Positions 30,136 to 39,270 are shown, numbered from the stretch's first letter. The stretch is 52,071 bases of DNA from VRUE01 sp040904405 (GCA_040904405.1 JBBDTK010000036.1:1-52071); one strand, 5' to 3'. Program-made: numbers and translations. The notes: generated by a model from the letters alone, not told the origin.

Positions 30136-31372
30136 GATTCCCCCTGGTTGGACTATGAAGCGCATAGGTGACTTGGCCAGAGTTGTAACCGGTGCGACGC
30201 CGAAAGGCGTAAATTCAGAGCATTTCGGGGACACAGTTCCATTTTTAACCCCTTCGGATATCCCCGGTCGGAAAAGGCAGGTTAGGACTGGGCGCTTTCT
30301 ATCTCAGGCCGGCGCAATGGCTTTCAAAGCAAAGTTAATCCCAAAAGATACGCCTTGCTTTGTCGCTATTGGCTCTACCATCGGCAAGACCTGTGTAACC
30401 CCGGCACAAACGCTCACGAACCAGCAGATTCACGCCACCATCCCAAAGCCGTCGGCAGCCGACAGTGGCTTCCTCTACTACGCGCTTACCCAACACGCCG
30501 AGAAGATGAGACAGATCGCGGGTGGCTCCGCGACCCCCATTCTCAAGAAGTCTGCTTTCGAGGCATTCGAGATCCCAGCGCCTTCTCTTCACGAGCAGCG
30601 CCTCATCTCCCAGGTCCTCGGGGTGCTCGACGACAAGGTCGAGAACAACCGGCGGATTGCGAAAACCCTCGAGGAGATCGCGGCGACGCTGTTCAAGGCT
30701 CGCTTCGTCGACTTTGTCGATCACGGCGACCTCGTCGAGAGCGAGATCGGGCCGGTTCCACGGGGATGGCGGGTTGTTCCTATGTCCAATGCAGTCGCAA
30801 TCAACCCGCGCGTGGCGGCCATCAAGAAGGGCTCAATTGCTCCCCATGTTGGTATGTCGGACGTGCCGAGCTGGGGAACGCGTCCTGACGGAAGAGTTGA
30901 GTCGCGCAAGTACGCTGGTGGAGCACGATTCGACCCAGGCGACACCCTTATGGCGCGGATCACCGGGTGCATCGAGCACGGCAAAGGTGCCTTCGTCGAT
31001 TTTCTCGATGGGCCGGGGGCTGGTTCGACCGAGTTCCTTGTGCTCCGCGCCAAGTCACCGCTGACGCCGGAGATGGTGTTCCTGTTGAGTCGTACGCCTC
31101 GAGTGCGCGAGCACGCCATTGCGAACATGAGCGGTTCATCGGGGAGGCAGAGAGTGCAGACCAACGCATTTGACCATCTTCCAATTGCGGTTCCCCCAAA
31201 CTCCGAAACTCTCGCGGAGGAGGCTGGCCTCTTTCAAGCGACCTTCCGGCGTACCCAGGCGTTATGGCAGGAGAGTCGTACCCTCGCTGTCCTCCGCGAC
31301 GCTCTCCTCCCCCGCCTCATCTCCGGTCAGATTCGCGTCCCTGCCGACGGTTCGGAGGACTCCTCGGCATGA
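30125..31372 (+). CDS. hsdS: Type I restriction-modification specificity subunit
   Basis: A 415-aa HsdS with two target-recognition domains. The first opens IPPGWTMKRIGDLARVVTGA; the second opens IGPVPRGWRVVPMSNAVAIN. They are separated by a conserved coiled coil (EQRLISQVLGVLDDKVENNR, then RIAKTLEEIAATLFKARFVD). A second conserved region ends the protein (LWQESRTLAVLRDALLPRLI, then SGQIRV). The two domains set a bipartite recognition sequence. The first domain is AT-richer than the flanking genes, as expected for exchanged recognition domains. It overlaps hsdR by the TGA/ATG junction. Confidence 0.95.
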   Translation: MKSEIPPGWTMKRIGDLARVVTGATPKGVNSEHFGDTVPFLTPSDIPGRKRQVRTGRFLSQAGAMAFKAKLIPKDTPCFVAIGSTIGKTCVTPAQTLTNQQIHATIPKPSAADSGFLYYALTQHAEKMRQIAGGSATPILKKSAFEAFEIPAPSLHEQRLISQVLGVLDDKVENNRRIAKTLEEIAATLFKARFVDFVDHGDLVESEIGPVPRGWRVVPMSNAVAINPRVAAIKKGSIAPHVGMSDVPSWGTRPDGRVESRKYAGGARFDPGDTLMARITGCIEHGKGAFVDFLDGPGAGSTEFLVLRAKSPLTPEMVFLLSRTPRVREHAIANMSGSSGRQRVQTNAFDHLPIAVPPNSETLAEEAGLFQATFRRTQALWQESRTLAVLRDALLPRLISGQIRVPADGSEDSSA

Positions 31373-34300
31373 CCCCTCTACCCAGCGACTCCAAGGAGGA
31401 CGCCTACGCCGAGCAGCCCGCGCTGGAGTGGCTTGCTGAGCTCGGCTGGGAGGTCGAGCACGGGCCAGACCTCGGTCCAGAAGGCGCGGAGTCGGAGCGC
31501 GAGACCTGGCGGGATGTCGTCCTGATTGGGCGCCTGCGCTCAGCAGTCTCTGGCCTCAATCCGGATCTGCCGGCGGAGGCAGTTGAGTACGTGGTCCAGC
31601 AGGTGCTGACGATCACGTCTCCCAATCCCGTCGACGATCACGCCGACTTCCACCGCCTTCTCGTCGACAGGGTTCCGGTGACCTACGAGGACGGGAAGGG
31701 GGTTGAGCGGACGGCGCGCGCCAAGCTCGTCGACTTCGAGCGTCCCGACCGCAACGACTTTCTCGTCCTCAACCAGTTCACCGTGATCGTGGACGGGAAG
31801 AATCGCCGGCCGGACGTGCTGCTCTTCGTGAACGGCATCCCGCTCGCCCAGGTCGAGCTTAAGAACCCGGCCGACCAGTTGGCCACCCCAGAGGCCGCCG
31901 CCATCCAGGTCGCCCACTATGTGGAAACGATCCCGCGGCTGTACCGCTACGTCGAGATCGTCGGCGTCTCGGACCTGATCCAGGCGCGCGTCGGCACGAT
32001 CACCACCCCGGCCGAGCACTTCTCGGAGTGGAAGGCGATGGACCCGGCCGAGAGCGAGGGCAAATCCGAGCTGGAGGTGATGCTGCGCGGCGCCTTCGCC
32101 CCCGAGCGCCTGCTCGACCTGATCCAGAGCTTCGTCCTGTTCGAGGTCGACGGCGGCAAGACGACGAAGATCCTCGCCAAGTACCACCAGGTGGACGCCG
32201 TGAACCGCGCCGTCGAGGCGACGGCGCAGGCAATGGAGGGCGACGGTCGGGCCGGCGTCGTCTGGCACACCCAGGGCGCCGGCAAGAGCTACTCGATGCT
32301 CTTCTACACGCAGAAGCTGCGCCGCGACCTGCGCTTCAAGAACCCGACGGTGGTCTGCGTGACCGACCGGATCGACCTCGACGAGCAGCTGATGGAGACG
32401 TTCGCCAGGCAGGTGGTGCTCTCCCAGGCCGTCAAGCGGGCCGAGGAGGTCGCGGGCGGCAGCGGCAGCCTGCACGAGCTGCTCAAGCTGCCGGCCGGCG
32501 GGATCGTCTTCACCACGATCCAGAAGTTCGTGCCGCCGAGCGGGGCGGAGGAGATGCCCATGCTGTCGGATCGGGCCAACGTGATCGTCGTCTCCGACGA
32601 GGCCCACCGCTCCCAGTACGCCGACTTCGCCCGCAACTTGCGCAAGGCGCTGCCGAACGCGACGCGGATCGGCTTCACGGGGACGCCGATCGAGACGGAT
32701 CGCAAATCGACCAGCCTCACCTTCGGCGACTACATTTCGGTCTACGACATCGCGCGCGCGGTGGACGACGGCGCGACCGTGCGGATCTTCTACGAGGGCC
32801 GCATCGTGCCCCTCGACATCTCCGACGAGGAGCTGGTTGCCGAGACCGAAAAGCTGCTCGAACTGGAGGACGAGGAGGCCGCCGGAAAGCTGGTGTCGAC
32901 CGAGACGAAGCTCGACCGGGTGGTCGGTTCCGCGGCTCGCCTCGACAAGGTCGCAGGCGACATCGCTCGCCACTTCAGCGAACGCGAGAAGCTGCTCTCG
33001 GGCAAGGCGATGGTCGTCGGGATGAGCCGCGAGATCTGCGTCGAGCTGACCGAGCGCCTCAAGGAGAGGCTCGGCGAGGACGCTGTGACCTGCGTGATCA
33101 CCGCGCAGGCGACCGAGCCGACGCTGAACCGGTACCGCCGCTCGAAGGCCGAGATGTCGCAGGTCGCTGCCGACTTCAAGGACCCCGACCATCCCCTGAA
33201 GGTCGTCGTCGTACGCAACATGTGGCTGACTGGCTTCGACGTGCCGGCGCTCCACACCATGTACATCGACAAGCCGATGCGCGACCACGGGTTGTTGCAG
33301 GCGATAGCCCGCGTCAACCGCGTCTTCCGCGACAAGCCCGGCGGGCTTGTCGTCGACTACATCGGGATCGGCGAGGACCTGCGCAAGGCGCTGCCGCGCT
33401 ACGCGGCCAAGGACGTCGAGGGCGTGATGGAGCCCGTTTGCAAGGTCACCTCGAAGCTGCGCGAGAAGCACGAGGTGCTCTGCGAGTTCTTCCATGGCCT
33501 CGAGTGGCGCCAGCGCGACGGGCTGAGCGCGACCACACGGGCCACCCTGCTCGCCCGGGCGCACGCCAAGGTCGTCGAGGACGAGGAGGAGACGAAGCGC
33601 TTCCTCGACGAGCAGTCGGCGTTCGCACGTCTCCTCGCGCTGGTCAACCCCGACCCGATCGTCGAGCCGTTCCTCGCCGACGCCGAGTTCTTCGCCGAGG
33701 TGGCGGCCTCGGTGCGCAAGTACACGCCGCCGGAGGGCGAGCCGAGCGAGGCTGCCCGCCAAGCGGTCAAGCAGGTGTTCTCCGAGGGCCTCGCGGTCGG
33801 CGAGGTTGCCGACGTCCTCGGCCTCGCCGGTGAGGAGAGGCCGGAGGTCTCGATCCTCTCCGACGAGTTCCTCGACGACCTCCAGAGAAAGCTGGCCGAG
33901 CCGCCGCTCGCCGTCGCCTTCCTGAAGAGGCTGCTGAACGACGAGATCCGCTCGCGCGGCCAGAGGAACCAGATGCAGGCGAAGCTCTTCGGCGAGGAGC
34001 TGGACGCCGTCCTGGCCCGCTACCGGAACCGCCAGATCACCGGTGCCGAGGTCGTCAAGACACTCGTCGAGCTGGCCAAGAAGGTGCGCGACGCCCGCCG
34101 GCGCCACGAGGAGTTGGGCTTGAGCGAGGAGGAGGCGGCGTTCTACGACGCGCTCGCCGGCAGCGCCGAGGACACCGTTGTCGATCCGAAGATCGCCGAG
34201 ATCGCCCGCGACCTGGTCAAGGGCATCCGCGCCGACCTATCGGTGGACTGGACGAGCCACGAGAACCGCGAGGCCCTCATTCGCCGCAAGATCAAGCGAC

Positions 34301-34467
34301 TGCTGCGCAAGTACGACTACACGCCGCCCGAGGAGCCCAGGAAGAGCGGCGCAGCGGCTAGCGGCGGCCGCATGACCCTGGAGCGAGCTACCGGCCTCAT
34401 CCTCGACCAGGCACGCGTCCTTTACTACCGCTGGCCGGACGTTGAGGAGGAGGCTCCGGTTCCATAG
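31369..34467 (+). CDS. hsdR: Type I restriction-modification endonuclease/translocase subunit
   Basis: A 1032-aa HsdR that translocates and cleaves unmethylated DNA. The N-terminal nuclease domain has D (RPDVLLFVNGIPLAQ) and ExK (VELKN) at about residues 148-164. SF2 motor motifs are Walker A TQGAGKS (about 302-308), DEAH (about 411), GFTGTPIETD and the LLQAIARVNRVF motif VI region. The C-terminal helical domain probably contacts HsdM. The start ATG 31369 overlaps the hsdS stop. This completes an intact hsdMSR operon, which is followed directly by rloA and rloB. Confidence 0.95.
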   Translation: MTPLPSDSKEDAYAEQPALEWLAELGWEVEHGPDLGPEGAESERETWRDVVLIGRLRSAVSGLNPDLPAEAVEYVVQQVLTITSPNPVDDHADFHRLLVDRVPVTYEDGKGVERTARAKLVDFERPDRNDFLVLNQFTVIVDGKNRRPDVLLFVNGIPLAQVELKNPADQLATPEAAAIQVAHYVETIPRLYRYVEIVGVSDLIQARVGTITTPAEHFSEWKAMDPAESEGKSELEVMLRGAFAPERLLDLIQSFVLFEVDGGKTTKILAKYHQVDAVNRAVEATAQAMEGDGRAGVVWHTQGAGKSYSMLFYTQKLRRDLRFKNPTVVCVTDRIDLDEQLMETFARQVVLSQAVKRAEEVAGGSGSLHELLKLPAGGIVFTTIQKFVPPSGAEEMPMLSDRANVIVVSDEAHRSQYADFARNLRKALPNATRIGFTGTPIETDRKSTSLTFGDYISVYDIARAVDDGATVRIFYEGRIVPLDISDEELVAETEKLLELEDEEAAGKLVSTETKLDRVVGSAARLDKVAGDIARHFSEREKLLSGKAMVVGMSREICVELTERLKERLGEDAVTCVITAQATEPTLNRYRRSKAEMSQVAADFKDPDHPLKVVVVRNMWLTGFDVPALHTMYIDKPMRDHGLLQAIARVNRVFRDKPGGLVVDYIGIGEDLRKALPRYAAKDVEGVMEPVCKVTSKLREKHEVLCEFFHGLEWRQRDGLSATTRATLLARAHAKVVEDEEETKRFLDEQSAFARLLALVNPDPIVEPFLADAEFFAEVAASVRKYTPPEGEPSEAARQAVKQVFSEGLAVGEVADVLGLAGEERPEVSILSDEFLDDLQRKLAEPPLAVAFLKRLLNDEIRSRGQRNQMQAKLFGEELDAVLARYRNRQITGAEVVKTLVELAKKVRDARRRHEELGLSEEEAAFYDALAGSAEDTVVDPKIAEIARDLVKGIRADLSVDWTSHENREALIRRKIKRLLRKYDYTPPEEPRKSGAAASGGRMTLERATGLILDQARVLYYRWPDVEEEAPVP

Positions 34468-34572
34468 GCCCATGAAGTGCAGCTCAAATCTGCATTTCCG
34501 CAGAGTTTCTGCAACACTCGCCCTGTGATGGCATCTAGATCGGCTGAAAAGCACCCGTCGGTCGGTGGCTCA

Positions 34573-35889
34573 ATGCTGCTCGGTTTCCGCGCGGAGAACG
34601 CCCGCTCCTTCCGTGAGCAGGTCGAGCTGTCGCTGCTCGAGACCAGGGTTTCCGACGCCGAGGTCGTGCGGGAGATCTCCTGGCGCAGGGACGGCAAGCC
34701 CCTCGGCGTGCTGCCGGTCGCCGGCGTCTTCGGGGCGAACGCGTCGGGCAAGTCGAACCTCCTGCGGGCGATGCAGGACATGCGGGTCTTCGTCCTTTCC
34801 TCGTTCCGGCTTGGCACGCCGCGCAGCAGGCTCCCCACCTGGCCATTCCGGCTCGGTGAGGATCGCGGCGAGGCGCCGAGCACCTACGAGGTGGATCTCG
34901 TCATCGACGGAATCAGGCATCTCTACGGCTTTCGCCTGGACGCGACCCGCATTCTCGAGGAGTGGGCGCACTGGTGGCCGCGGGGGCGCTCCGCGCTGCT
35001 GTTCCGCCGCCAGGGCGACGAGGTCGAGCTGCCGTCGGGCCAGCGCGCCGGGGCGCGTGCCGCGCTCGGCATCCTGCGCTCCAACGCGCTCTTCCTCTCC
35101 ACCGCGGCGGCGGCGAGCCACGAGACCTTGCTGCCGCTCTTCGAATGGTTCCGGCGCAACCTGCTTCATGCCGAGGTCAACACGCGGACCGTCCGGCAGG
35201 CGCTCACGGCCGAGCTGCTCGAGCACGCGGACTACAAGGACCAGGTCCTGGACCTCCTGCGCGAGGCCGACCTCGGCATTACGGGCGCCAGCAAACGGGA
35301 GATGGATCCAGAGATGCGCGAGCGGATCCTGCGCGTCCTGAGCATCCTCCGCGGCGAAGAGGAGGGATCGGGGAGCGGGGAGGAGGAGATCGAGTTCGAG
35401 GATTTCGAGGTGAGAATGCTCCACGAGGTCGGCGGGGAGGAGGTGGAGCTTCACCCGAGCGAAGAGTCGCGGGGGACGATGGTATGGCTCGGAATGATCG
35501 GGCCGGTGATCGAAGCGCTCCGCGACGGCTCGGTCCTGCTCGCCGATGAGCTCGACGCCAGCCTTCACCCCCAGCTGGTCAGCGTGCTCGTTGGGCTTTT
35601 CCAGAGTAAGCGAAGCAACCCCAATCGCGCCCAGCTGGTCTTCAATAGCCATGACGTCACGCTCATGGGGGATTCGACCTCCCACGCGCTCGGGCGCGAC
35701 CAGATCTGGTTCACCGAGAAGGGGGAGGACGGCGGCACGCGCCTTTACCCGTTGACCGACCTCGACCCCCGCAAGGGCGAGGCGATCGAGCGGCGGTATC
35801 TAGCGGGACGCTACGGCGCGATCCCGATCGTCTCCCGGCGCCAGCTCGAATCGATCGCCGAGCCGGCAGCCACCGGCGCCGATCGATGA
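34573..35889 (+). CDS. RloA/AbiLi-like AAA15-family ATPase
   Basis: A 438-aa ABC/OLD-type ATPase (from the ATG at 34573, MLLGFRAENARSFREQVELS). Walker A is GANASGKSN (about residue 54) and Walker B is VLLADELDASLHP (about 324), followed by NRAQLVFNSHDVTLM as the His-containing switch. An Asp/Glu-rich stretch (EEEGSGSGEEEIEFEDFE) lies between lobes. The AAA15 type is the ATPase partner of RloB in type I restriction loci and of AbiLii in the AbiL abortive-infection system. Its stop overlaps rloB (GATGAG). The frame is open to 34477; ATG 34528 is an alternative start. Confidence 0.85.
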   Translation: MLLGFRAENARSFREQVELSLLETRVSDAEVVREISWRRDGKPLGVLPVAGVFGANASGKSNLLRAMQDMRVFVLSSFRLGTPRSRLPTWPFRLGEDRGEAPSTYEVDLVIDGIRHLYGFRLDATRILEEWAHWWPRGRSALLFRRQGDEVELPSGQRAGARAALGILRSNALFLSTAAAASHETLLPLFEWFRRNLLHAEVNTRTVRQALTAELLEHADYKDQVLDLLREADLGITGASKREMDPEMRERILRVLSILRGEEEGSGSGEEEIEFEDFEVRMLHEVGGEEVELHPSEESRGTMVWLGMIGPVIEALRDGSVLLADELDASLHPQLVSVLVGLFQSKRSNPNRAQLVFNSHDVTLMGDSTSHALGRDQIWFTEKGEDGGTRLYPLTDLDPRKGEAIERRYLAGRYGAIPIVSRRQLESIAEPAATGADR

Positions 35890-36500
35890 GCCCCCCGCGC
35901 CGCCGCATCACCAAGGAGGCGATCCGCTACGAGATCCTGGTCTTCGCCGAGGGCGAGGTCACCGAGGAGGGTTACCTCCGTCACCACCACAGCCGCAACA
36001 GGTCGACTGTCAACGTCGAGATTCACGAGTTCCGAGGCGATCCGCTTTCTCTTGTCCGCCACGCGATGAAAGCGAAGAAGAGGGGAGAACGGGAGGAGAA
36101 AGGTCGTCGTGGCCGTGCTCACGACGAGGTCTGGTGCGTCTTCGACGTAGACCGGCATCCGGACCTGAAGCACGCTGTCTCCCTGGCACGCGAGCACGAC
36201 ATTCAGTTGGCCATCTCCAATCCCTGCATCGAGCTTTGGTTCCTCATCCACTTCGAGGATCAGACGGCATTCATCGAGCGTCACGATGCCCAGCGTTCGG
36301 CATCAAGGCACACCAGGTGCGAGAAGTCGCTCGACCGGGATGCCCTCAACGCCCTGGATCGCAACTACGAGACCGCCAAGGAACGCGCTCGCCGGCTGGC
36401 TCGCAAACATGACGGCGACGGCACGGAATTCCCCGACGACAACCCGAGCAGCGGCGTCTGGCGAATCGTCGACTCGATCCTCCGCTCGTCTGGTTCGTAG
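35886..36500 (+). CDS. RloB/AbiLii-like protein
   Basis: A 204-aa RloB-family protein. Conserved features are EILVFAEGEVTEEGYL (EG...TE motif), EVWCVFDVDRH (DxD) and AISNPCIELWFLIHFED. These recall TOPRIM/OLD-type metal sites, so a nuclease role is likely but unproven. The N-terminus is Arg-rich. The ATG overlaps the end of the ATPase gene by 4 bp, so the two are co-translated. As R-linked ORFs they ride with the hsd operon and probably form a back-up abortive-infection module. The segment 36501-36578 has no gene. Confidence 0.85.
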   Translation: MSPPRRRITKEAIRYEILVFAEGEVTEEGYLRHHHSRNRSTVNVEIHEFRGDPLSLVRHAMKAKKRGEREEKGRRGRAHDEVWCVFDVDRHPDLKHAVSLAREHDIQLAISNPCIELWFLIHFEDQTAFIERHDAQRSASRHTRCEKSLDRDALNALDRNYETAKERARRLARKHDGDGTEFPDDNPSSGVWRIVDSILRSSGS

Positions 36501-36578
36501 TGGTGTCCATGGAAAAGCTGGCGCCTCCGAACTCAACACCGTCCGCCCGGCGTTGAACGCGGCCGACTTCGATTGAGC

Positions 36579-36830
36579 TCACAGGCCCCAGTCCCTCCGC
36601 CACTCCCGCTCTTCGCGCCGGCGGTCGCCGTAGTTCCAGCGCTTCTCCGGGTGGCAGATACCGCAGCGGGGGCGGTGGCAGCCGAGGTACCACTGCTCGT
36701 CTTCGACTCGGCCGCGGGTCGGCTCCCACTGGGATGATTTAAACCAAGCTTCGCGCTTCGCCTGGGCGACTCGTTTGGCAACGACTCGGTCGGTATGGAA
36801 CCGGCGGAATGCACGGCTGCGGCGCGGCAT
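36579..36830 (-). CDS. Small Arg-rich protein with a CxxC-like Cys/His cluster
   Basis: An 83-aa basic protein (RRSRAFRRFHTDRVVAKRVA, later LGCHRPRCGICHPEKRWNYG). The Cys/His group C-H-x3-C-x2-C-H suggests a small zinc site. Similar short proteins with an N-terminal RRF..AVAxxR stretch and a C-terminal CxxCHxxK occur widely in bacteria; function is unknown. A piece of a second copy (EKRWNYSDRL then stop) lies at 38409-38442. It is convergent with rloB. The upstream 36831-36982 contains the divergent promoter region. Confidence 0.7.
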   Translation of the reverse strand: MPRRSRAFRRFHTDRVVAKRVAQAKREAWFKSSQWEPTRGRVEDEQWYLGCHRPRCGICHPEKRWNYGDRRREEREWRRDWGL

Positions 36831-36982
36831 GTGGCGGCCTCCTCATGGAGCGCCCGCCAGCCGCTGATGGCCAGCGGGCTAGGTTAGCCGCGCCGTTTTG
36901 GAGTAATGCCGTCTCACGTGTCGCACCATAGTGGAGGCGACCCCTTGCAAAAATTAGATACTTGCTGTAAAAAGCAAGCATC

Positions 36983-37966
36983 GTGTTTGCGCAACTACAT
37001 TCGGACGATGGGCATGTGGCACTCGATCTGGGCGATCGCAGCGCCATCCTCATGATGGATGGCGAGGCGGTGGCCACGTTTGAGGTAGCGCGCGAGGACG
37101 TCCTGACCGCGGCACGGGCGAAGGAGATCGACGTGTCCGGGGGGGAGCACCGGCTCGTCGTCTTCGAGCGGTCCTCGCCGGAGGCCCGGGCGGTGCTCCG
37201 CGAGCGGCGTCTGTCCTATGCGGCGGAAAACGGGGAGCTCTGGGTACACGCGCCCCCGATCCACGTCGAGCGGCCGGCGCGCCGTCGGGCGACGGCGCTC
37301 ACGTCGGCGCCGGATGCGCCGTTCGCCATCCGCGCCAGTCGGGTGTCCCGGTGGTTGTTGCTCCACGCCGGGGCCAGCCCGTCGCTTCGCGAGCTGGGGG
37401 CTACCGTCGAGCTGAGCGAGTCGGTCGTGTCTCGAACCGCTCGCGCCCTGGCCGACGACGGCCTGATCACGATCGAGGCGGACCCCGCTGACCGCCGGAT
37501 ACGTAGGGCCCTCCTGCGCGATGCCGGTGGAATGCTGGATGCCTTCGAGCGAGCCTTTACCGCGCGCCGGCTGCGTCGTCAGACCTGGGATGTGGGGGCC
37601 AGGGATGTGCCGCAGGCGATGCGGCGGCTGCGCGGGGCGGCCAAGCAGTTGCGGCTTCCGTACGCGGTGGGCGGCCTGGCGGGAGCTTCGTTCATCCGCA
37701 GCGCCGTCGAGCCGGTCGGCGTCGAGGCGTGGATCGGCCGTGACGCGATCGACATCTGGATGGATGAGCTGACCGCGATCCCGTCCCGCCCGGGCCCGGG
37801 CACGCTGACGGTCCAGTTGGCGCCGGACCCGTTCGTGCTGTCCCTCGGCACCCGCCGGGAGGGCTTCGAGATAGCCGACCCCGTCCAGCTGTACCTGGAC
37901 TGCCGCCGCTCGGGCGAGCGCGCCCTGGAGGCAGCCGACGCGATCCGCGCCGAGATGAACTGGTGA
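36983..37966 (+). CDS. AbiEi-like (COG4861-type) transcriptional regulator
   Basis: A 327-aa protein with a central winged helix (SPSLRELGATVELSESVVSR, then TARALADDGLITIEADPADR). Its C-terminus, IADPVQLYLDCRRSGERALE, then AADAIRAEM, is typical of AbiEi/COG4861 antitoxin-like regulators; the middle includes LPYAVGGLAGASF. The start is GTG 36983. CTTGC (36961) and GCAAG (36974) form an inverted repeat just upstream, and TAGATA (36955) may be the -10. The GTG of the next frame overlaps its stop, but that partner is only 20 codons long, so the toxin side appears lost. Confidence 0.75.
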   Translation: MFAQLHSDDGHVALDLGDRSAILMMDGEAVATFEVAREDVLTAARAKEIDVSGGEHRLVVFERSSPEARAVLRERRLSYAAENGELWVHAPPIHVERPARRRATALTSAPDAPFAIRASRVSRWLLLHAGASPSLRELGATVELSESVVSRTARALADDGLITIEADPADRRIRRALLRDAGGMLDAFERAFTARRLRRQTWDVGARDVPQAMRRLRGAAKQLRLPYAVGGLAGASFIRSAVEPVGVEAWIGRDAIDIWMDELTAIPSRPGPGTLTVQLAPDPFVLSLGTRREGFEIADPVQLYLDCRRSGERALEAADAIRAEMNW

Positions 37967-38025
37967 AGGTCGTCGCCCCGACCCATCTTCTGCGCGAGGC
38001 CGCCGCGATCCTCCCGGCCGCCTAG
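37963..38025 (+). pseudogene. Truncated partner gene after the AbiEi-like regulator
   Basis: A GTG overlapping the regulator stop (GTGA) opens a frame of 20 codons, VKVVAPTHLLREAAAILPAA, ending in TAG (38023-38025). The coupled arrangement is that of an AbiE-type or nucleotidyltransferase toxin gene, but only the N-terminus remains before convergent NERD-like sequence begins. Its TAG shares CTAG with the stop of that convergent fragment. Confidence 0.45.
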
Positions 38026-38387
38026 CCCGAGCTCGCCGGGGGAAACTGCTGCGCAAGCAGGTCGACGAGGGGCTGGGTCTGCGCATCGCCGATCTCGCCC
38101 GGCTGGTTCAGGCGCTTGGCCAGCCTGCGCGGGTGGTAGAGCGGGAATCCGTCGACCTTGAGGGTGCGAAAAGCGGGGATGCCGCTGCCACCTGCCTGGC
38201 CGTCGGGATTGACGAAGCAGAAGCAGCCGTGCACGGGGAGCGGCCGCGCCAGCGACTCCAGCGCTGCCCGCACGGCTTCGACCTGGCACCTCAATCCCTC
38301 GACCAGCTTCGTTCGTGCTCGCGACGACCGCTGGCCCCCGCCGTCCCAAGGTCGAGATCTCTCTCCTCCGCCATCGAGGTCGTCCAT
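38022..38387 (-). pseudogene. C-terminal fragment of a NERD-domain-like protein
   Basis: About 121 codons with RARTKLVEGLRCQVEAVRAA, then VHGCFCFVNPDGQ and LKVDGFPLYHPRRLAKRLNQ. This resembles the C-terminal part of NERD (nuclease-related) domain proteins, where TKLVEGL, the C-F-V strand and the W/HPRxLAKRL segment are conserved. The N-terminal half with the nuclease-like core is absent upstream, so the gene is truncated. Assignment is by pattern and moderately certain. Confidence 0.55.
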
Positions 38388-38408
38388 CGGCGGGTGGTGA
38401 GGAGGGCT

Positions 38409-38442
38409 TTAGAGGCGGTCGCTGTAGTTCCAGCGCTTCTCC
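38409..38442 (-). pseudogene. Remnant of a second copy of the small Arg-rich CxxC protein
   Basis: GTAGTTCCAGCGCTTCTCCG occurs both here and within 36630-36651. On the minus strand the frame reads EKRWNYSDRL and then TAA, matching EKRWNYGDR of the intact gene at 36579-36830. Only ~30 bp remain. Confidence 0.5.
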
Positions 38443-38449
38443 GCTGATT

Positions 38450-38950
38450 TCACGAGCCAGCCGCAGGGTCCGTGAGGGCGGCTACGTCGGCGCGGTCGAC
38501 GGGGCGGCCCCGGGCGAGCTTCATGCGGATCAGGTCGTCGCGGCCGGCGACGGGGACGCGTACGTCGTCGAGCGCGATCACCAGTGCGCGCTCGCGCAGT
38601 TCGGGATAGGGGGCGGCACCGGGGGCCTCGTGCAGCACGTCGATGTCCCCGTGGGGAGTGGCGAGCTGCCAGATGGTCGCCCTGGGGAGCATTGCCGCAT
38701 CGATCTCGAGGTTCTCGTGGCCGGGGTTGAGCACACGCGCCTGCAGGGCTCGCAACGCTTTCGCGAGGCGGGAAAGGTTCTGCGGGTCAGGTGCCGGGAT
38801 CACGTCGACGTCATTGGTCATCCGGGTGCTTCCGTGCGTCTGGGCGGCCAGCCCGCCCACCAGGACGAAATCCACGTGATGCCGGGCGAGTTCGTCGAGG
38901 ATCCGCTGCGCCTCGAGCGGCTCGGGCCGGCGGTCAGTCTGCTCGGGCAC
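38450..38950 (-). CDS. Nucleotidyltransferase-fold protein paired with an XRE regulator
   Basis: A 166-aa protein with the nucleotidyltransferase signature VLVGGLAAQTHGSTRMTNDV, then DVIPAPD (GG at 32-33; D-V-D at 47-49), followed by NLEIDAAML and LATPHGDIDVLHEAPG, giving additional acidic residues. Such stand-alone transferases with an HTH partner form toxin-antitoxin-like pairs in which either protein may be the toxin. Its start overlaps the end of the XRE gene by 17 bp (ATG 38950). Target and reaction are unknown. Confidence 0.8.
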   Translation of the reverse strand: MPEQTDRRPEPLEAQRILDELARHHVDFVLVGGLAAQTHGSTRMTNDVDVIPAPDPQNLSRLAKALRALQARVLNPGHENLEIDAAMLPRATIWQLATPHGDIDVLHEAPGAAPYPELRERALVIALDDVRVPVAGRDDLIRMKLARGRPVDRADVAALTDPAAGS

Positions 38951-39263
38951 GTCGTCCCGCCTCCGTCAAACGCCCCGCGAGGCGGTTCCATGAGATCGCC
39001 AGCTGGAGTCTTTCCGCGGGGGTGCGTTGTAGCGTCGCCTGCATGTGGAGCGGGTCGTAGTCCCGTTCAAGCGGCCCCGACTGAAGGCGCAGCCCCTCGC
39101 CCATGGCCGCAAGCAGCCGCTCGACCGTCTCGAGGCTGGGGGAGACCTGGCGACGCTCGATGCGGCTGATCGCCGCCTGGTCGGTCGCCGCCCGCAGGGC
39201 CAGGGTTCGCTGGCTCAGCCCGTGGCGTTTGCGCGCCTGCCGGATCAAGTCTGCCGCGTCCAC
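38934..39263 (-). CDS. XRE-family helix-turn-helix regulator
   Basis: A 109-aa DNA-binding protein. The HTH covers about residues 5-60 (IRQARKRHGLSQRTLALRAA, then TDQAAISRIERRQVSPSLET). The C-terminal part (LHMQATLQRTPAERLQLAIS) resembles regions that bind the paired nucleotidyltransferase. The start is GTG 39263. The palindrome at 39273-39290 overlaps a CATAAT -10, so transcription should start within a few nt of the GTG, giving a leaderless message repressed by its own product. Confidence 0.87.
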   Translation of the reverse strand: MDAADLIRQARKRHGLSQRTLALRAATDQAAISRIERRQVSPSLETVERLLAAMGEGLRLQSGPLERDYDPLHMQATLQRTPAERLQLAISWNRLAGRLTEAGRRARAD

Positions 39264-39270
39264 CCCCTTG

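Noticed and set aside
31540..34107. An 855-codon minus-strand open frame opposite hsdR
   Set aside because: No motifs, Leu/Val/Asp-rich shadow composition, and fully opposite an intact hsdR.
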